Part shown: piece after piece, positions 31,975-35,446 of the stretch
Position numbering within the stretch: the first letter of the stretch is position 1
Layout of the letters: each line of letters opens with the position of its first letter
From: an uncultured bacterium
Lineage (GTDB): Bacteria > Verrucomicrobiota > Kiritimatiellia > CAIVKH01
Length of the DNA: 35,446 nt
Assembly: GCA_903906425.1 (NCBI GenBank)
Contig: CAIVKH010000081.1
Span: 1 to 35,446, forward strand
Reading direction: 5' to 3'
Notes under the pieces: model-generated
Databases searched by the model: none
Told to the model about the DNA's origin: nothing
The model's input: the letters and a program-made list of their open reading frames with translations, nothing else
Made by a program: the position numbers and the translations under genes

Positions 31975-32787
31975 CTAATCTTGCGCCGATATCGTTCGAA
32001 ACCATGTTTCATCTACTGAAACTCTCTCGACAGTTTCGATTTTCAAGCCGAGTTGCAATTCATGCAGTTTCTCAGCCAAGTGCTCACCGTCAACAAGCTC
32101 AATTGGACGCGCGCCGTCACGAGTTGCTTCTTTTTCTGCTTCGCGTGTGAAATAGCCCGTCGTGATAAAAAGCCCCTTGTCGGCACGACCTTCCATCGCA
32201 CCGCGGAAGTCTCGAATTTTATCGACGCTGACAGGACCCGCGTAGCGCTTGCATTGAAAGAAAACATGAAAGGTCAAAAAGCCATTCAGCCGGACAATGC
32301 CTCTTCCGTCGATGCCTCCGTCTCCTGAGTGTCCAGTGATTTCGACTTGAACGAAGCCGGATTCACGAAGGATTCGCTGAATCAATCGCTCGAAACCCGC
32401 CGGTGTGAGCACTTGCGTCAGTACTTTCTGTAAAACTTCCTTCCAGCTCTCGTCGTCTGGGAGAAATTCCTCTGGTGCTTTTCCTGAGATTTCTTTGGCC
32501 GCTTCTGGCTTCGCAGGTGTTTCTCCTGCGAGTGCCCAGACACCACGCATCGGCGTCGCAATCTTGCCAGCATGTTTCAAATATGTGCGCGCCCACGCCA
32601 TCTCATATGTCAGAGCAGTTCGTCCGGCGGTCTTTCCACCGTGCGGCTGGTCCACAACTTCGGCAGGCAGCTTCAGAAGCTCTATGACCTTCTCGTAAAT
32701 TTCCTCATTGCTGCCTGAACCTCCAAGATGTTTTAGAGCATTCAAGACGGGGTCCTGAAGTTCGTAACGGTTGGGAACTTTAGCCAT
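31975..32787 (-). CDS. mrr: Mrr-type restriction endonuclease
   Basis: A 270-residue enzyme with two parts. Residues about 8-90 are an Mrr N-terminal winged helix (LQDPVLNALKHLGGSGSNEEI, LTYEMAWARTYLKHAG, RGVWAL). Residues about 125-250 are the Mrr catalytic domain of the PD-(D/E)xK type: E134 in FERLIQRIL, GHSGDGGIDGRG with D160, and FFQCKRY with Q178 and K180. Mrr enzymes cut DNA carrying methylated bases. ATG 32787 overlaps the truncated methylase gene by 8 bp and has GAGGAGG upstream. The enzyme appears intact, unlike its two neighbours in the island. Confidence 0.93.
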   Translation of the reverse strand: MAKVPNRYELQDPVLNALKHLGGSGSNEEIYEKVIELLKLPAEVVDQPHGGKTAGRTALTYEMAWARTYLKHAGKIATPMRGVWALAGETPAKPEAAKEISGKAPEEFLPDDESWKEVLQKVLTQVLTPAGFERLIQRILRESGFVQVEITGHSGDGGIDGRGIVRLNGFLTFHVFFQCKRYAGPVSVDKIRDFRGAMEGRADKGLFITTGYFTREAEKEATRDGARPIELVDGEHLAEKLHELQLGLKIETVERVSVDETWFRTISAQD

Positions 32788-33265
32788 GATTCATCCTCCT
32801 CGTACTGCGTGAGACCTTCTTTGCCATTTTGAACGTGCGGCGATGGCCGATGCCGGAATAGCCCTGACAAGGCGGGCCACCACAGACCAGATCAATGTCT
32901 TCAATTCCTTTGTATCGCCAATATGTCTTCAAGAGATTCAGGTCGGTGTCCGTCAGGTTGTAGATGTCGCCAACGGGGATGAGCTCCATGCCCACGCGAT
33001 TTGCGATGTAGGTCTCGGCTGCATGCGGGCTGATTTCGCTGAACAAGAGCGGAGTGAATCCCGCGAGTTCGAGACCAAGAGACAAACCGCCGCAGCCCGC
33101 GAAAAGATCGATGCAGAAAAGCCGCTGCGCATCACGCGATGACGAAGCAGATGCCGCCACTACTCCGGCAGTGTCAGCAGAACCAGATGCAATTTCGTCA
33201 AAGGATGCGTCTCGCACGACATGCCCCACGCGCGGCTTGCGCCTCATTTTGTACTGCACGTTCAC
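32780..33265 (-). pseudogene. truncated DNA (cytosine-5) methyltransferase
   Basis: A 161-residue N-terminal piece. It contains motif I DLFAGCGGLSLGLE (FAGCGG 55-60), motif II with E77, and motif IV CGGPPCQGYSGIGHRR with catalytic C133. After GHRRTFKMAKK the frame stops; motifs VI, VIII, IX, X and the target-recognition domain are missing. Full enzymes have 330-420 residues. The break falls where the mrr ribosome site and start lie, so a deletion probably joined the two. Translation could begin at GTG 33265, which overlaps the XRE gene stop (GTGA), or at ATG 33247. Methylation activity is not expected. Confidence 0.88.
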
Positions 33266-33489
33266 GCGTCGACGCCCTCGGTGAGTTTCGCTGTTTTGAT
33301 GCCGAGTGCTTTTGCGAGACACGCGACGTTTTTGATTCCGGGATTTCGGGTGCCGCGTTCGATGTCGCTGATGTAGGTGCGGTCGAGGTCGGCTTTCTCG
33401 GCGAGTTGCTCTTGTGAATAATTTTTCGCGTCGCGGAATTTTTTGACGCTGGCGCCGAATTTGGCGAGGACGGGATCGCGTTTCTTCAT
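33262..33489 (-). CDS. XRE-family regulator, probable RM controller protein
   Basis: A 75-residue protein with one helix-turn-helix (about 12-65): FGASVKKFRDAKNYSQEQLAEKADLDRTYISDIERGTRNPGIKNVACLAKAL. Size and sequence type fit restriction-modification controller (C) proteins. It is the first gene of the island, translated just before the methylase fragment with a 4-nt overlap. ATG 33489 is the first start. An operator upstream would be expected; the 130 bp to the divergent gene hold a perfect inverted repeat at 33574-33600, but no direct evidence links it to this protein. Confidence 0.88.
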   Translation of the reverse strand: MKKRDPVLAKFGASVKKFRDAKNYSQEQLAEKADLDRTYISDIERGTRNPGIKNVACLAKALGIKTAKLTEGVDA

Positions 33490-33573
33490 GCCCCGCAGTA
33501 CGCCTGTTTGTCGGCGATGAGTCTATCGACTATGAGTGACAATCGCGCGGAGGTAGGGCCCGATCAAAATCAG

Positions 33574-33600
33574 GTTTTCCCCGATTTTCCCGGGGAAAAC
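33574..33600. repeat. perfect 10-bp inverted repeat
   Basis: GTTTTCCCCG at 33574-33583 and CGGGGAAAAC at 33591-33600, with loop ATTTTCC. It lies 21 bp before the ATG at 33622 and about 85 bp from the divergent XRE gene. It could be an operator or an mRNA leader hairpin; a terminator is unlikely, as no T-run follows. Confidence 0.6.
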
Positions 33601-33621
33601 GGGTTCGCTATTTTTCGCGCC

Positions 33622-34233
33622 ATGAAAACATTGCGTTGGGACGACGGCCATAAATGGGACGACAAAAATTCTCGCTGGGGTGATCCGAGTTATGTGCTCG
33701 AACCCGGCGATCCCGGTTACGTGCCGCCCGACGCACAGGAGAACAAGGTCATGAGTGAGGACAATAAAATATCGGTGGTGATCAGTCCGGCGGACAAGGC
33801 GGCCATTCTGCAGAAGATTTCGGAGCTGGCGGCGCTGATGCCATGGCGGGTGAACATCCCGGCGGCGGATAAAACCAAATACACGCACATTGGCACGACG
33901 CGCGCGGGCATGGACGAGGTGTTCCTGAACCAGATGACGGCGCATCCCGAGCTTGTTCCCGGCTATGTTGACATGGACGAGGTCCGGAAGGATGTCGCGT
34001 TTCGCAAGGATTGGGCCGAAATCCGCTCGGTGTTTGCTCCAGTGCTGGAGGGGGGCGACGATGCGGCCCTGCTGGCGAGTTCGGACAATTTCAACGTGTA
34101 TTCGGCCTTCAAGCACAGTACGGACGCGGCGGCGCACCGCAGTTCGGCGGGCGCTGACACGGTGAAGGCGTCGTTGGACCCGTTTTATCCCACGCCGAAG
34201 CGTGCCCCGAAGCCGACCGCGCCCGCAAAATAG
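33622..34233 (+). CDS. protein of unknown function
   Basis: A 203-residue soluble protein. The N-terminus is rich in Trp, Asp and Gly (MKTLRWDDGHKWDDKNSRWGDPSYVLEPGD), then a mixed helical region (ISPADKAAILQKISELAALMPW), and a Pro/Lys-rich tail (TPKRAPKPTAPAK). No catalytic motif or known domain is recognised, and there is no signal peptide or membrane helix. ATG 33622 is chosen because the conserved-looking WDDGHKWDD begins right there; longer readings take in the inverted repeat. A terminator follows 27 nt after the stop. It is divergent from the RM island. Confidence 0.72.
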   Translation: MKTLRWDDGHKWDDKNSRWGDPSYVLEPGDPGYVPPDAQENKVMSEDNKISVVISPADKAAILQKISELAALMPWRVNIPAADKTKYTHIGTTRAGMDEVFLNQMTAHPELVPGYVDMDEVRKDVAFRKDWAEIRSVFAPVLEGGDDAALLASSDNFNVYSAFKHSTDAAAHRSSAGADTVKASLDPFYPTPKRAPKPTAPAK

Positions 34234-34260
34234 GCCTAGGCGGTCATAAATGGCATAAAT

Positions 34261-34279
34261 AGGCTTTCATAAGCCTTTT
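34261..34279 (+). terminator. probable intrinsic terminator
   Basis: AGGCTT and AAGCCT pair around a TCAT loop, and three more T follow the stem. It lies 27 nt after the unknown-protein stop. The stem is short and the T-run weak. Confidence 0.5.
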
Positions 34280-34284
34280 CCGCG

Positions 34285-34566
34285 ATGCCTCGACCCTTCA
34301 ATTTGAAGGGTCGAGGGAACAAAACGAAGGGTCGAGGCAACGTTTTGTTGGGTGGAGACAATGAAACGAAGGATCGAGGGAATGATTTGTTGGGTCGAGA
34401 CAACGAATTGAAGGGTGAAGGGAACGAGTCGAAGAGTCGAGACAACAAGTCGAAGAGTCGAGAGAAGTCAAAGGATGGTCGCGGGAACCTTTTGATGGGT
34501 GGATTCAATAATTTGTTGAGTCGAGGCCATGCGCGGCAAGATCGAACCGGTTCGCCGCGTCCTTGA
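34285..34566 (+). CDS. possible heptad-repeat protein (GRGNxxK/GRGNxLL)
   Basis: A 93-residue ORF made almost entirely of 7-residue repeats such as GRGNKTK, GRGNVLL, GGDNETK, DRGNDLL and GRDNELK. Units alternate between charged (ETK/KTK) and hydrophobic (VLL/DLL) endings in the first four copies. It is read from a 21-bp DNA repeat in frame. No ribosome site is seen and the opposite strand is also open through the repeat, so coding is not proven. A strong terminator 20 bp after the stop shows that a transcript probably runs through it. It could equally be a structured RNA or plain satellite DNA. Confidence 0.35.
   Translation: MPRPFNLKGRGNKTKGRGNVLLGGDNETKDRGNDLLGRDNELKGEGNESKSRDNKSKSREKSKDGRGNLLMGGFNNLLSRGHARQDRTGSPRP
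34288..34518. repeat. 21-bp tandem repeat, 10 units, with leading palindrome
   Basis: Ten 21-bp units run from 34309 to 34518 without a phase change. The first half of the unit is GGTCGAGGGAAC-like; the second half varies among ACGAAG, TTGTTG and TCGAAG endings. The block opens with a perfect palindrome at 34288-34316 (14-bp arms, 1-bp centre) that includes the first unit's start. Confidence 0.92.
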
Positions 34567-34586
34567 CCGAGATTGTGGCAGCTATG

Positions 34587-34618
34587 AAAGCCCGGCGAAA
34601 GCCGGGCTTTCTTTTTTT
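34587..34618 (+). terminator. strong intrinsic terminator
   Basis: Ten-base arms AAAGCCCGGC (34587-34596) and GCCGGGCTTT (34601-34610) around GAAA, followed by C and seven T. It ends plus-strand transcripts from the tandem-repeat region and also lies just past the stop of the convergent pseudopilin gene. Confidence 0.9.
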
Positions 34619-34634
34619 AGATGCCGCGAGGGGG

Positions 34635-35006
34635 TCAGTGCAAAAAGAGGGCGTGGCCGTCGGATGCGGCAAGGCTACAGGAGGCGGCTGGTTCGCTGCT
34701 GATGCTGTAGGTTCCACCGCCCGGGCAGATGCAGACGGCCTTGATGTAGATGGGGGCGAAGTCGCCCGGCGACGGGGTGACGCCCGGGTGTCCGAAGGCG
34801 TATTGTTCGCAGGCGGAGGTGAGCTGGCGAAGGTTGTTGAGGCAGGAGCACTTGATCGAGGACTTTCGGGCCGCCGAGACCTGGGGTACCGCAATGATGG
34901 CCAGCAGGCCGATGATGGCCACGACGATCATGATCTCCACGAGGGTGAATGCCGCCGAGGCGGTCCAGGCGTGATTTCTTTTTCGATGTTCCTGCAGCGT
35001 TTTCAT
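34635..35006 (-). CDS. type IV pilin-like / pseudopilin protein
   Basis: A 123-residue protein with a class III leader: basic start MKTLQEHRKRNHAW, then the N-methylation motif FTLVEIMIVVAIIGLLAIIAVPQV at 20-43, with the conserved glutamate E24 at position +5. The residue before the cleavage site is Ala rather than the usual Gly. The mature part is short and cysteine-rich (C53, C55, C66, C92, C94, C110), with YAFGHPGVTPSPGDFAPIYIKA. It is exported by a type II secretion/type IV pilus machine, but its role is unknown. ATG 35006 is chosen from the leader. No other pilus genes are in the window. Confidence 0.88.
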   Translation of the reverse strand: MKTLQEHRKRNHAWTASAAFTLVEIMIVVAIIGLLAIIAVPQVSAARKSSIKCSCLNNLRQLTSACEQYAFGHPGVTPSPGDFAPIYIKAVCICPGGGTYSISSEPAASCSLAASDGHALFLH

Positions 35007-35188
35007 GTTCGTATTTCCAGTCTCCGATGAAGACCTCGCGCTCACACGATGCCGCCGTCCGGTCTTCAAAAGATGAAGCCAAGCAAAACGAGAATACACC
35101 CCGGGCGGGAGGATGCAAAGGCCCGTTGCAATTTGTTTTCCCGGGCCGGCGGCCGCGGGCGGAGCGTTTCGACAGTGCTGGCCGCAGT

Positions 35189-35267
35189 TTCCAATGGTTG
35201 GAGGCTCTGCGGGAAAAAAGTTCCAATCATTGGAAAACGCGCGGGCGGAAGTTTCCAATGATTGGAG
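35189..35267. repeat. palindrome array, 3 units at 32-bp period
   Basis: Units at 35189-35203 (TTCCAATGGTTGGAG), 35221-35235 (exact) and 35253-35267 (last base G), with 17-bp linkers. It ends 13 bp before the stop of the partial gene at the window edge and lies upstream of the pseudopilin gene. Confidence 0.94.
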
Positions 35268-35280
35268 CCGGGAATTTTTC

Positions 35281-35446
35281 CTACGGCCGGGTGACGCGCA
35301 GGCGCAGGAAGCGGTTGGTCGCGGTGGCGTCGGTGTCCCACACGACGTCGGTGGCCGGGTCGGTGCTGGCGTCTTCGCTGACGTTGGTCGCGCTGCCCCA
35401 GCTGCCGTGGTCGTTGGTCGCGATGCCGACCCACGGGGCGTCGTTG
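35281..35446 (-). CDS. C-terminal part of a probable secreted protein (cut by window end)
   Basis: The last 54 codons of a minus-strand gene, ending TAG at 35281-35283. The translation is Asp/Thr/Ala-rich (APWVGIATNDHGSWGSATNV, then DVVWDTDATATNRFLRLRVTRP). The ending FLRLRVTRP is of the type found at the C-terminus of large secreted or cell-surface proteins in this bacterial group. The frame is open to the window edge, with no start inside. The longer ORF overlapping it in another frame is arginine-rich and not credible. Confidence 0.65.
   Translation of the reverse strand, partial: NDAPWVGIATNDHGSWGSATNVSEDASTDPATDVVWDTDATATNRFLRLRVTRP

Noticed and set aside
34236..34508. Minus-strand ORF through the 21-bp repeat (RPF/SRL-type repeats)
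   Set aside because: Open only because the repeat lacks stops on either strand; the plus strand has an ATG, an in-phase heptad and a terminator, so it is the better candidate, and even that is uncertain.

Overview
The window looks like a GC-rich chromosome segment from the Planctomycetota-Verrucomicrobiota-Chlamydiota group, most likely Verrucomicrobiota, Kiritimatiellota or Lentisphaerota. This is an inference from gene content: a secreted GH95 fucosidase, a short pseudopilin with a classic N-methylation motif, a secreted protein ending in FLRLRVTRP, and dense short interspersed repeats. No rRNA or phylogenetic marker gene is present to prove it.

Layout. 1-3.5 kb: a gene-free edge, tRNA-Leu(UAA), a response-regulator receiver with a C-terminal membrane anchor, and a divergent membrane-fused spermidine-synthase-like protein. 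3.5-9.4 kb (minus strand): a tightly coupled hypA-hypB-hypF operon for [NiFe]-hydrogenase maturation, ending in a GNAT/acyl-CoA-ligase fusion related to Pat protein acetyltransferases. 9.6-14.5 kb (minus): a NarX/NarL-type two-component pair, an ECF sigma/anti-sigma pair, and a TSUP (TauE/SafE) exporter with its DUF1634 partner. 14.7-17.4 kb (plus): two methyltransferases and a GT4 glycosyltransferase, overlapping end to end. 17.4-22 kb: a coiled-coil zinc-ribbon protein, cysK with a clear promoter and terminator, a membrane protein with a winged-helix regulator, and another membrane protein. 21.9-27.8 kb (minus): a GH95 enzyme, HAD phosphatase and PfkB sugar kinase in coupled order, plus an unknown secreted protein. 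28-30.8 kb: a zinc-type dehydrogenase, a hicAB toxin-antitoxin pair and a small membrane protein. 30.9-33.5 kb (minus): a decayed restriction-modification island (XRE controller, truncated C5 methylase, Mrr-type endonuclease, small ORF, MvaI/BcnI-like fragment, Vsr). 33.6-35.4 kb: an unknown protein, a 21-bp tandem-repeat locus, a pseudopilin, and the C-terminus of a secreted protein.

The most striking feature is not a gene. Nine loci carry arrays of a 15-bp palindrome, TTCCAATSATTGGAA (S = C or G), repeated 2 to 4 times at a fixed 32-bp period, with 17-bp linkers that resemble one another. There are 23 copies. Most sit between genes, often just after a stop codon, but one pair is inside hypF in frame and another forms the C-terminus and stop codon of the spermidine-synthase-like gene. 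One copy carries a compensated change in both arms. hypF also carries two unrelated repeat families in frame. Whether this palindrome has been catalogued elsewhere cannot be decided from the sequence alone.
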